Assembly (NCBI RefSeq): GCF_000220395.1
Contig: NW_004087685.1
Span: 1-25,945, forward strand
DNA from: Ichthyophthirius multifiliis
Taxonomy: Eukaryota; Ciliophora; Oligohymenophorea; Hymenostomatida
Direction: 5' to 3'
Length of the DNA stretch: 25,945 nucleotides
In this document: piece by piece, positions 1 to 10,525 of the stretch
Layout of the letters: each line of letters starts with the position of its first letter
Numbering within the stretch: position 1 is the first letter of the stretch
The notes under the pieces: model-generated
Database searches by the model: none
Seen by the model: the letters and a program-made list of their open reading frames with translations, nothing else
What the model was told of the DNA's origin: nothing
Program-made: the position numbers and the translations under genes

Positions 1-75
1 TTCTTAATCAAATAAACATTTTTTCTTAGATTTTAATATTGTTTTCATAAATCTCCCATACAAATTTCTCAATAA

Positions 76-2846
76 TCAAATCTGAATAGGAATTTGCTAA
101 AAACACCAAATCATAATTCTTATTATCAAAAAAACTTTGAGAATTAAAATAATCTATTTCAATTCACATTCGATTCCTTCGATTTCTTCACATTTTCTAC
201 TTTCCTTATTTTCCTGAAATCCTATAGGACAATCTTCTAAACATTTCCCATTTAAATAAAAAAAGGAATTTGCACAAAACTCACAATTCTCCCTACATTC
301 AACACATGTATCCACATCCACCAAATATCCACTTGGACATACTTCCACGCAGGAAAACAAAGATTTAATAAGGTAAAATTAAGGTAAACATAAATTACAA
401 TTACTCTCATTTCCACTACATTATAGGCATTTCTCATCACATTTCAAACACACATTCCCTTTTAAATAAAAAGAACTCCTACATTAATTCACACAAACTC
501 CTTCTTCTACAAAAAAGCCTTCCTATTAGCATTCTAAGCAATCATAAGAGAACGGTCCATCACATTTTTTACATTAAAGGTCACATTTTTCGCACTTTCT
601 ATTTACAAGATTTCCAAAATATGAATCCCCACAATTTGAAACACATTAAGATGAATTTTCTTTCTAATAAAAGTTATTTATACATAAAATACATTATAAT
701 TCAGATGATATGCATTTTTCACAGTTTTCAATTTAACACTTAATACATGTATTTATTGATTATAAATAGTAACCTTTACTACATTCAGTACATTTATTAG
801 CTTCCTGAATACATTATCTACATTATTAATCGCATTAAATACATTTCCTTTAAGAAACATTACCATAAAATCCTCCAGGACAATTTAAAATACATAATTT
901 TTCATAAAAAAAATAATCTTATATACAATTTAAACAATATATTCCATCTTCTTAACATTCATCACAACCTAAAGGACATTCTTTGCACTTTTAATTATAA
1001 AAATAGTACTTTTTATTACATTGAAAACATTAATTGTCTCTTGGTCCAAAACATTCTTTACAACTAATATGGCAATCTAATATAATATTAAATATATATA
1101 GTATTTAATAATAATTTATATATTAATATATATATATATATATATATATATAGTATTTACTTAAGCATTTATTTACTTATTAATCTGGATAAGTACCATT
1201 TATGCATATATCTTTTATCACACATTAATTGTCTTTTAGAAAAAAACCAGTAATACATCCTGTACATTCATTAGGCTTATCTCCTGTGCATTTTAAACAA
1301 TTATCAGCGCATTTTTCACAGATCAAATTTTTCCCAAAAAAGCTGTCCGGACATTCTTTTAGACATTTATTTTGGTAAAAGAAGAAGCCATTTTTACATT
1401 AAAAACATTCAAAAGGATTATTTTTACAAGAAACGCATATTTCACTACACTATGAACATTTTCCCTGATTTAAATCATTAAAAAAGCCTAAAGGACATTC
1501 ATTTATACACTATAAATTATATGCGAAAAGTCCATTTTTACATTGAGTACATGAAGTGCTTTTATCTTAACATTAGATACAGTTTCCTTCGCAAATTAAA
1601 CATTATCTATTTATTGAATCTATGAAAAAAAAAGGTGGACAAGAACTTTTATATATACATTTATTTTTAAAAAGAACTAATTCTTCCCCTTTTTCATCTA
1701 ATTATACACATGAATTACATCTATTTTTTTCTTTTTCACATAAAATACATGGAAATTCACATGATTCGCATTTTAGAGAATTCTCGTTTGCAAAAAAACC
1801 ATCTGGACATTTATCTAGACATTGTTAATTATATAGAAAAAAACCAAATATGCATGAAAAACATGAAAAATTGGAATTATCCTACTTTTCGCATTCAAAA
1901 CAACCGTTTTCGCATTTTTTACATATAAATTTTCCGTCTAAAAAAACTTTAAAATAACCAATATAACATTATTTTAAGCATTTCCCATATTATACACCAT
2001 CTAAATAATACTACAAATAATATTAAATAAATTTATATTAAGTACATTCATAACACATATTAATATTTTCATTTTCACATTTAGAACAAATCGGATTACA
2101 TTGGGAACATTCTCCATTTTCTTAATCATTAAAAAAGCCTATATAATGTCCATCTTCCCATATATCTAATTAAGGAGCTATTTGGGTCTTACAATCATCA
2201 TAGCAAGTAACGTTTTAACCATAATTTAGCCTTATATTGCCTTTATATTTACCTTGTTTACATATTCTGCATTCATCTACTGATGGACCATTGCAAAAAA
2301 TGCAATTAATGTGACAAGGATGACATATATTTTCGTTAGGTTTAAAATAATATCCTTCTGGGCAAAAAACTAAGCAAGTTTTCCTAGCTAAGATTTATTA
2401 AATTTCAAAATATTAACTTTTGCACATTAAACAATCTTAAGAAGTATTCCCTAGACACCCTTGGCAATATTCATGACACAACTCACATTGTTAAGTATTT
2501 TTATTAGCAAAATGAGTATCAGGACATATTTATATACACTAAGAATTAATCAAAAAACTATTATCGAAACATGAACTACATAAAGTTCCTTAATATTAGG
2601 TATTTTCTATTTAAGAAATACATGTTTTGCATTACTAAGAACATTTAAAGCATATTGTATATGAGTCTTAAAAAGAATTCCCATTTTTAAAATATCCATT
2701 TTAACATTAAGTTGATATTTCAGTTTCTGAAAGTGAACTATTATTTGATATTTCTTAATATTTTATAGTATTATATTTATCAGCTTATATACATATACCT
2801 TTTTCACATTTTATACATCCTTAATAACATACTAATAATATATATA

Positions 2847-2893
<47 letters not shown>

Positions 2894-4996
2894 TTATATA
2901 TAATTAATATTTATAATTATACAAACACAAATCTTCAATATATTATCTACTTTATATCCACCTTATATTTAATATTTTTCTTCTCCTACATAATATTCAT
3001 CTATACAATCTAATGAACAACCACGTTTGTTATTTTTTTAATCTATAAATAGGAAAGGTATTTCATTTTCATTACATTCTAAACAAAATGTATCTTAATC
3101 AATACATTATATACAATTTTTATGACATTTTTAACATTATAAAGTAAATTTATTTCCATAATAGCCCTATGGACATTATTCATAACATAAATTTATGTTT
3201 TCTAATTTCTCAAAATAATAGTTTGTTATCATTATATTTAAAGGGTCTATATAAGGCAGTGTACATATGTCACATGTTAATTATTTCTAAATATTATATG
3301 AACATACTTAACATCCTTTATTGAATATATTACAGTCTTTTTTAATTAATTTTTTTTGTTTGTCAATATTATTATTTTTTATTTATATTTATACTTTCAC
3401 ATCTTTTTCCTTTTTCTGTTAAAACTAATGATGTCTTATAATATCCTAAATCACATTCATCTACACATTTACCATTAAGTAAATATTTAGTATTACATTA
3501 AGTACATATTTAAGGTTGTTATTATAAACATTAAAGACAATCATTAATATTTGAGCAAGGATTACATATATTATTTTATAAAAAATAACCTTCTTTACAT
3601 TCTTAACAAATACTTAAAGATGTGCATTTTTTGCATTTTTTTTAGTCACATTCTTTATTATTTTTTTATATATTAATAAATAAAATTACATTAACATATT
3701 CCGTTTGTATATATTCCATTTAATAATGTTCCCTCTATGTAAAATTAATCAGGGCATGATTAACAATTAAACCTTTAATTTTATAGACAAGTTTTACAAT
3801 TTCCTTCACAAACTAAATCTATTTATGTATAGATATTTATATATATATACATAATTTTTGTATTTTTTATTACCATAACATATATTTAATATTTTATCTT
3901 TTATTTATGTTTATTAATTTGAACATTAATTAATCATACATTTATTAAAATATGATAATATATATTCTTTTTAGCATTTAATGCATTTTATGTTAGTATC
4001 TTTTTCATTTAAAGAGACTATATATAAACTACAATTGCTTATTTATTAATTAATATCAATTTAATTTGAACTTAATAATGTATATCCTTAAAAAAGGAAT
4101 AAATTAGCAATTTTAAAAGAACTTTTGGATTTAAATTTAATTTAAAAAAGCTTATTTTTGAAATTAAAAGGAAACGAAATTTAAGAATTACTAATTATAT
4201 TATTATTAGTATTTTGTTATTCGTTTTCAAAAAAAAGCCTAAAAATAATTCTCGATAAATCATTGAGTTTAAAAATTTGTAATCTAAAAGTATTCCATGT
4301 ATTTTTTTATAAAGTAAAATTATTTTTATCCACAAAATAAAAATCACCATTAAAATCAATAACTAATTGGTCATAAATAAATAAAATTTGAAATTTTTCA
4401 GAAGATCCTTATTACTTTTTTTAATATTTATATATATATACATTTATTAATTATAGTATTTTTTTTTTAAAAAAAAATACGCAAAATATTTAAAATAAAT
4501 TATTTTTCAAAATATTTCTTTAATCAATAATATTAAAAGAAAATTAAATATATATAGAATCTTCTAAAATAAATTATTATTCAATGATGAAGTCCTCATC
4601 TTCATAATAAATACTTCCTAATTAATCAATAGAATTATATTTAACATAAAATAAATTTTATTATGACATATATACAAGTGAATCTATAAAATCTAAGTCA
4701 TTTATATACGAATTAAAATATATTCGTGGATAAGCTATTTATCCAACCCAATTAATCGCGTCAGGTCTCAAAACACCACCTAAATAAATTGATATATTTT
4801 ATCCAAAAACATCCGAATAACCAAATAAACCTAAACTAGTATTCTCATTATATATACTTTTAAATTAGTTTGTTCTTAACAAAAAGCAAAACATTTTATT
4901 ATTTTATTATATTATTTAATCAAATTAACGTGAATGTAGAATAAAAAACCATTCTTCATCATCTATAAACTATTAAAAAAAAAAAATCAAAAAAAA

Positions 4997-5039
<43 letters not shown>

Positions 5040-5540
5040 TATTACTTCATTTGTTTCAAATTTTTATATATTATCATTTTCATTATTTTTTGTTTATGAT
5101 GATGTTTTAAATATACAAATATTTTTTTGTATTTCGAACATTAATTTTATATTTCCTTCTTAAGGTAATATACTCCCATATCTTTTTTTTTTATTTTTAT
5201 TTATTCAAATTTATTTATTATTTTTACTATGATGAAGATATAAAATATAAAGGAATTGTTTTATCATCTGTGTTTTCGTATATAATTTTTTTTTTTTTTG
5301 CCCATAGAGATATTGATATTGATTTATGGTTTATTATTTCTTAATTTTTTATTTAATATTTAGTAATAGTTGTTGGAAATTATATATTATCATAATCTCT
5401 AATATTTTCAGTGAAAATTTATTAATATCCATTTTGAAAGAGTATCGTTTATATTTCTTTAATTTTTATTATCTATATAATTATTTTTATTTAATACTTT
5501 AATATAGAAAGGAGATTAAAAGCATATTTATAAATTTCAT
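76..5540 (-). CDS. Secreted LamG-like / furin-like cysteine-rich repeat surface protein, 10 exons
   Basis: The start ATG at 5540-5538 gives a signal-peptide-like N-terminus (MKFINMLLISFLYQ). Introns placed by GT/AG and phase are 5497-5457, 5227-5182, 5045-4970, 4480-4415, 3873-3819, 3689-3653, 3394-3337, 2922-2832 and 1160-1077. The exons sum to 4911 nt, exactly 1637 codons with no internal TGA, ending on TGA at 78-76. Residues about 15-135 (motif SISLWAK) and 136-425 (motifs EEWFFILHSR, DFNGDFYFVD) resemble LamG/concanavalin-A-like beta-sandwiches. Residues about 425-1620 are CxxC-rich units (for example CPSGYLVDVDTC, CEKCADNCLKC) of the furin/growth-factor-receptor type. Ciliate genomes carry large families of these, often annotated as 'zinc finger LSD1 subclass' or 'IGF-binding N-terminal' proteins. 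A secreted or surface-anchored role is inferred. The end is uncertain: the last 25 residues include a hydrophobic stretch, but another frame there also reads well, so the gene may run past the window. Confidence 0.85.
1077..1160 (-). other. Intron 9 of the cysteine-rich gene, filled by a (TA)n run
   Basis: This 84-nt intron runs from GTAAATACT to TTATATTAG. It joins CL to NCHISCKEC in phase 1 and restores the CxxC spacing exactly. Most of it is (TA)n. Intron 2922-2832 of the same gene is built the same way. Confidence 0.75.
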
Positions 5541-5704
5541 TTTTTATCTGAAAAAAAAAAAAAAAAATTTAGAAATTTACTTTATTTTTTTTGAACTTTT
5601 AAATATATTAAACAAAAATATAAAAATTTCTGTTTTAAATTTTCAATAAAACACAAAAAAAAAAGCAGTATCTTTATTATATATTAACAAAAAATAAAGA
5701 AAAT
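5541..5704. promoter_or_regulatory. 164-bp shared divergent promoter region
   Basis: The start codons of the cysteine-rich gene (5540, minus) and the HAD hydrolase gene (5705, plus) lie back to back with only 164 bp between them. This stretch must hold both 5' UTRs and both core promoters. It is A/T-rich with a T17 tract at 5551-5567 on the minus strand (A17 on plus). No individual promoter motif could be recognised. Confidence 0.5.
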
Positions 5705-7005
5705 ATGAAAAAATTAATACCAGCCATTTTATCAGATATAGACGGAGTTTTAGTAAGAGGAAAAAATCCAATTCCAAGAACTTAATATGCTTTAAATTAT
5801 ATAAGATAATCATTAAAAAAGATATATAAAAATACATAAACCCCCTATATAGATAATGAAAATATTCCATTTTTATGTTTAACAAACGGTGGGGGTATAC
5901 TTGAATAGGAAAAAGCTGATTAATTGAATGATATATTAAAATTAAAAGATAATAAATTAGATTATAGTAATATTATATTAAATTATACTCCTTTACGTCC
6001 TATATTAAGCTAATATAGCGATAAATTTATAATATTAGGAGGCAAAGGTAAATTAATCGAAATAGCGGAAAGTTGTGGATTAAAGTAATTTTTGACTATT
6101 GAAGAATTCGCTTCAATTTACCCAAAATATTTTTAAGAAAGATAAAGAATTTAACAATTTAAAGCTTTTGAAATAGCAAAATAAAGATTTTAGTAAACCA
6201 ATTCTGAAATATTTTTACACATACCACCTGCAGTACATGGAATTTTTATACTTAATGATCCTTTGTTTTGGGAAGATAATATTTAATTAATATTAAACTA
6301 TACTGTAAAAGCTAATAAATTGCCTAGTTTTTTTGATATTAATAGAATTGTAAATATAAATAAGATTTTTTATTAATATATATATATATATAATAAGTAA
6401 TAATAAGTTCCTTTATATGTAGTTAATAATGATTTAACTTATGCTGATTCTTTTCGATTAAATAGATTGGCTTTTGGAGCCTTTAGTATAGCAGTTATTT
6501 CTATAGCAGAAAAAATTTATAATAGAAATATTTAAATGTAGGTTTATGGAAAACCTTCATTTTAAACTTACGATTATGCAAGTTTATATATTTTATATGC
6601 ATTTATATGTATATTTTTATCAAATTAAAGAAAAAAAACTATAAAATATGAGTTAATCGTAAATTGGAAATATTTATATGATAGGAGATAATCCAAAAAG
6701 TGATATAAAGGGTGGAAATGAAAATGGATGTATTACTATTCTAGTTAGGTATTTTTTATTTTATTTATAATTATTTATAAAAAAATATGTATATATAAAT
6801 AAATATATAAATAAATATATAAATAAATATATAAATAAATATATAAATAAATATATAAATATTTATATATATATTATAGAAGCGGTGTTTTTTAAAAAGT
6901 GATAATGATTATGAAAATCCAGGAAACTATGTAGTTGATGATTTTTATGAAGCTATATAGAAAATATGTGAATTGGAAAATATTCCTTTTTAACCTTTAA
7001 TGTGA
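5705..7005 (+). CDS. HAD-superfamily hydrolase, HDHD5/CECR5-like
   Basis: About 357 aa in four exons (introns 6350-6397, 6582-6630, 6749-6879), ending on TGA 7003-7005. HAD motif I is SDIDGVLVRG (Asp11, Asp13). Downstream are LGGKG, NNDLTYADSFRLNRLAFGAF, the motif III lysine in VYGKPS and motif IV GDNPKSDIKGG, in the order of class IIA HAD enzymes of the CECR5 (HDHD5) type, a widespread and often mitochondrial family whose substrate is not established. The N-terminus here is short and shows no clear targeting peptide. After intron 3 the family ending LVRSGVF reads in one frame and the C-terminus NPGNYVVDDFYEAIQKI in another. One base appears to be missing in the T6/A5 run near 6886-6896, probably a homopolymer error. 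Splicing at an alternative GTTAGG donor (6744) would avoid the shift but lose the conserved RSGVF. Confidence 0.85.
6791..6850. repeat. 12-bp tandem repeat inside HAD hydrolase intron 3
   Basis: Five perfect head-to-tail copies of ATATATAAATAA plus a partial sixth make up nearly half of the 131-nt intron. The array has no coding potential and differs from the simple (TA)n runs elsewhere. Confidence 0.85.
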
Positions 7006-7163
7006 ATAATATTTATATATTTTTTATATTTTTCAATATTTTGAATATTTTTTTTTATTATTTGAAACATTTTATTTTAAACATTTAACCAAAAAAAAAA
7101 AAAGAATAAAAAAAAAAAAATTTATAAATTTAAATAAAAAAAAAAGATTTTTTGTTTGTTTAA

Positions 7164-7978
7164 TCATTATTATTATTGTGGATTATATTATTCTCTGTAT
7201 TTTTAAAAATCATTTAAAACAATATTATAAAACTTAGCATTTTCTATAGTTTTGAGTTTTGTTTGACAAAAAACAAGATGAGAATTTAAAGTTTTTAATA
7301 TTTTTCCATCTTTCAAATCTGGATATTTACTCTATAATCCATTTATAGCATCAATAAGCATTTTTGTATTATTTTCATTTAATTAATTCATTATTTTAGG
7401 TATATTAGCAAAAATAGCATCTTCAAAGAAATTAATATTATCCTAAAAAAACAAAAAACAAAAAATATAAAAAAAAAATAATCGAGAAAAAAAATTTAAA
7501 AAATACCACAAAATTTAATTTTGGATAAATAGTTAACATTTTAGCAATATTTTCAGGTCCGAACCATACATTTCTTCTCCAAAAAAGCATATGGAAATGT
7601 TATTCGAATAAATATTCATTAAGTAAATTATTCTAAATACATAATTCAAAACACTAAGTAACATGATTAGGTGTCATTTAATGTAAATGAATAGGCAATA
7701 ATTCCTGTAATTTATTTTTAAATTCTTCAGTACATCTGTTTTCCTTTTCTAAAAATGCTATAAAGCAGTACCCGAATGCTTTATGGTTAAATTTAGGGTA
7801 ACATTTTTCTACTTAGGTTTATATTTTGTTCCATAATTCATCATCTTCAATTTTCAATCTCTATATCGCTATTATTATATAAGTAACAACTGAAGAACTA
7901 TACTATGGTAGCATTTATTTTACATGTTGAATCGTTTAATTTACCCATTCATGTTTATTCCAATCAATGTCTTATATA

Positions 7979-8058
<80 letters not shown>

Positions 8059-8464
8059 TTCATTTAATTATACCTGAAGATCCTTCTCTTCTTGATAATT
8101 CTATTAAAGCAGAGCATAATTCCGATGGTCTTAAATTTTTGTACTATTCTAAATATAATAATATTTCGTTTCCAGATAATAATTTAAAGTTTATATAATC
8201 GTGAAAAGCTACATTGATTGGATGCTTTTAAGGACGATATATGTATCTGAATTTAAGTGGTATATTTAATGGGAAAACTAAATTTGGCTTGGTTAAATCT
8301 ATGTTTCTTATACGAGAAGTTAATCTGTATTTTTCTGGTTGGCTTTTATATTTTTTAATTTATAAACGTCTCTTTTAGTTTGCGCTGTATCTTTTAATTG
8401 AATATTATTGGATATTATGCAAATATTTTTAAATTATAATGTTTTATTTAAATAATATATTCAT
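7164..8464 (-). CDS. Predicted mitochondrial alpha-helical repeat protein, function unknown
   Basis: Three exons (introns 8073-7971 and 7506-7443) give 1134 nt, an exact 377-codon frame from ATG 8464 to TGA 7166-7164. The first 35 residues are basic and acid-free (MNILFKQNIIIQKYLHNIQQ, then KRYSANQKRR), as expected of a mitochondrial targeting peptide. The rest looks like about six to eight paired amphipathic helices, for example LRPSELCSALIELSRREGSS, SSSVVTYIIIAIQRLKIED and MTPNHVTQCFELCIQNNLL. This spacing resembles the helical (HPR/octotricopeptide-like) repeats of organellar RNA-binding proteins in alveolates, but I see no C-terminal RAP domain. The protein ends in a Gln run (YNPQQQQ). 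A role in mitochondrial RNA or ribosome biology is only an inference from architecture. Confidence 0.75.
7983..8054. repeat. (TA)n microsatellite, about 72 bp, in an intron
   Basis: An almost pure TA run fills most of intron 1 (8073-7971) of the helical-repeat gene. It is one of about a dozen such runs in the window, all outside exons. Confidence 0.9.
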
Positions 8465-9321
8465 ATTTTTCTTATATAAATAAATATTTTTTTGATGTAT
8501 ATATATATCTTATTATTTTATTTTTTGCAAAAAAAAATTAAATTTTTTTTATAAAAAAAAAATTATTTTAAATAAAATACTCTATTTATATTTTTAACAT
8601 ATTTATTAATTTTAATACTTTATATATTTTCATTATTATTTCTAATATTTTTTGTTAATAAAAAATATAATTTTTGTAAAAAAAAAATTTAATATTCCAA
8701 ATTTTAATATAAAATATGTATTCTCAATATTTAAAATAATTAGTTTTAAACTTTATAAATTTAAATAAAAATAAGATATTAAATAAATATATATACATAT
8801 ATATTAATTAAAATATATTTATTTATTTTATTATATTTATTTATTTTATATATTTTTTTTTTTTAATAAAAAATATAGTATTTTTTTTTATTTTAAATTA
8901 ATATTAATTGAAACCATAAATTATATTTTTTAGATATTAATAATTTTAATATATTGTATTTTTATTGTAAAATATAAATATATTATTCCCTTTAGTGTTG
9001 CCACTTAATTCTAAATAAAAAAGTGGGGTCAGATAGGGGATAAATTAATCTAGAGGAAATATTATTTTAAAAGAAATAAATTAAATATTTATCCTTTAAT
9101 TTTATCCTCTATCATATCTAATTTATTTTAATACTTACTTTTTTTTTTATTATTAATATAAAAAACTAAATCTTATTTCTAATATAAAAATATATATATT
9201 CTTTCATTTTTTATTGCACATAAATATTTTAGTATTTAATCAATTTTTTATTTATTTTATTTAACAAAAAAATAATCAAAACACATTTATATATTATTAA
9301 TAAAAAAAAAATATAGAAAAA
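8465..9321. other. Divergent intergenic region, 857 bp
   Basis: This separates the starts of the helical-repeat gene (minus) and AAR2 (plus). It is almost all A/T homopolymers and short palindromes, except for about 150 bp around 8990-9150 that is visibly richer in G+C and has inverted repeats (separate entry). I found no open frame with protein-like content in it. Confidence 0.7.
8990..9148 (+). ncRNA. Candidate structured RNA or inverted-repeat element
   Basis: Three paired segments are visible. CCACTT (9001-9006) pairs with AAGTGG (9021-9026). GATAGGGGATAAATTAA (9032-9048) pairs with TTAATTTTATCCTCTATC (9096-9113) over about 17 bp with one wobble and one bulge. GGATAAAT (9037-9044) can alternatively pair with ATTTATCC (9087-9094). 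The segment is much richer in G than its surroundings and is followed on the plus strand by a T10 run (9139-9148), which would serve as a Pol III terminator. No tRNA, U6, SRP or telomerase-template signature was recognised. It could instead be a cis-regulatory or transposon-derived inverted repeat. Confidence 0.3.
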
Positions 9322-10146
9322 ATGGATGAAATAACATAAGCATTTCATGATTTAGGAGTTCTTCTTTTATTAGAAAATCCTTAAGGTATTCATTTTGGCA
9401 TAGACAATACTATATGGAAAGTATCTGAAAAGTTTAAAGGAATAAAAATGATTCCGCATGGTACTCATTATATTCATTATACCCTTGAAAGCGAATAAAA
9501 CATGTTTAAATTGGGTTTTTTCATAAATATATCGCCATAAAAACGTATACACGTAAGAAAATGGGATAATGATTCACAAGATTATATCAATTTACCTTTA
9601 GAAGATGAAAAGAGATATATTTAAGGCGTCTAAAGTTACTAATTCGATTCATATTTAGGTCCTTATCCCATAGAAAGATTCCAAATATGGCAGGAATGTT
9701 AAAATTATATAAGTAAAGAAGTCTTAGACGAACTAAATCCAATAGAAAAACAAATGTATTAAATAGAATAAGAATATAAACAAAAAGATGATATAAAGGT
9801 AATCGCAGGAACCATATATTATAGTGATATTCCTAAAATGTATAATAAATATGGATTAAATGGGGAAAATTTAACAAAATATAATATAGATAAAAGTTTT
9901 TTTTTAGAAAAATATATGGAAAAAAAAGATTATAAATTCCTTTTGGGAGAATTTTAATATGCATTTATAATGTTTTTAATAGGAGAAGATTTTAATAGTT
10001 TAGAATAATGGAAAAAGTTATTTATAATAATAATTTCAAGTGATATGTATATGGAAAAAAATACTGAATTTTATATAGAAGTTATACCAGTTTTATATAA
10101 TATGTTAAAATAATTTCCAAAAGTAATATATAGATATATATATAAA

Positions 10147-10201
<55 letters not shown>

Positions 10202-10479
10202 AATTAATATATTTTTGAAAGGATTTTTTCTTAGATACTATTTCTAAAGACAATTTTTTAAATGTTACTTTATGTGAATTTATAGAAAATGGAATCGAAT
10301 AAACAAGAAGTAAAAAATTATAGAATAGAGTTTTAAAATTGAAAGAAATGTTAAACGATCATTTTTTATTTTTCCCAAAAAAAGAAATTATTTAATAAGA
10401 AAATGGAAAATATATATTTGATATATAAAACGATGAAAATTTCCCTTAAATAGTTGACGAAAATTATAATTATTTTTGA
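9322..10479 (+). CDS. AAR2: AAR2 family U5 snRNP assembly factor
   Basis: Two exons (intron 10123-10221, 99 nt, phase 0, containing a (TA)n run) give 352 aa ending on TGA 10477-10479. The family's signatures are plain: IHFGIDNTIWKVSEKFKG then IKMIPHGTHYIHY near residues 24-60, YLGPYPIERFQIWQ near 114-127, and the C-terminal helical motif LLGEFQYAFIMFLIG then SLEQWKKL near 207-232. AAR2 binds PRP8 in a cytoplasmic U5 snRNP intermediate and is later replaced by BRR2, so this is a pre-mRNA splicing biogenesis factor, consistent with an intron-rich genome. Length is close to other AAR2 proteins (about 350-390 aa). The gene converges on the grpE gene, with 46 bp between the stop codons. The frame is intact with TAA/TAG as Gln. 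Confidence 0.93.
10140..10199. repeat. (TA)n microsatellite in the AAR2 intron
   Basis: An AT-dinucleotide run takes up most of the 10123-10221 intron, with the GTAATATAT donor side and TTTTTGAAAG acceptor side outside it. Confidence 0.85.
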
Positions 10480-10525
10480 AATATTTATATATATATATTT
10501 TTTTTGTTATATTTTTTTTTTTTTT

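Noticed and set aside
1622-1928. Plus-strand ORFs of about 70 aa
   Set aside because: They lie antisense to intact CxxC repeats of the minus-strand Cys-rich gene.
76-5540. Ichthyophthirius immobilisation antigen (i-antigen)
   Set aside because: i-antigens are shorter, with a few CxxC repeats and a GPI signal, and lack LamG-like N-terminal domains.
5643-5885. Minus-strand 80-aa hydrophobic ORF
   Set aside because: It is antisense to the conserved first exon of the HAD hydrolase and has no family features.
8990-9150. Telomerase RNA or U6 snRNA
   Set aside because: There is no CAACCCCAA-type template and no ACAGAGA box on either strand.
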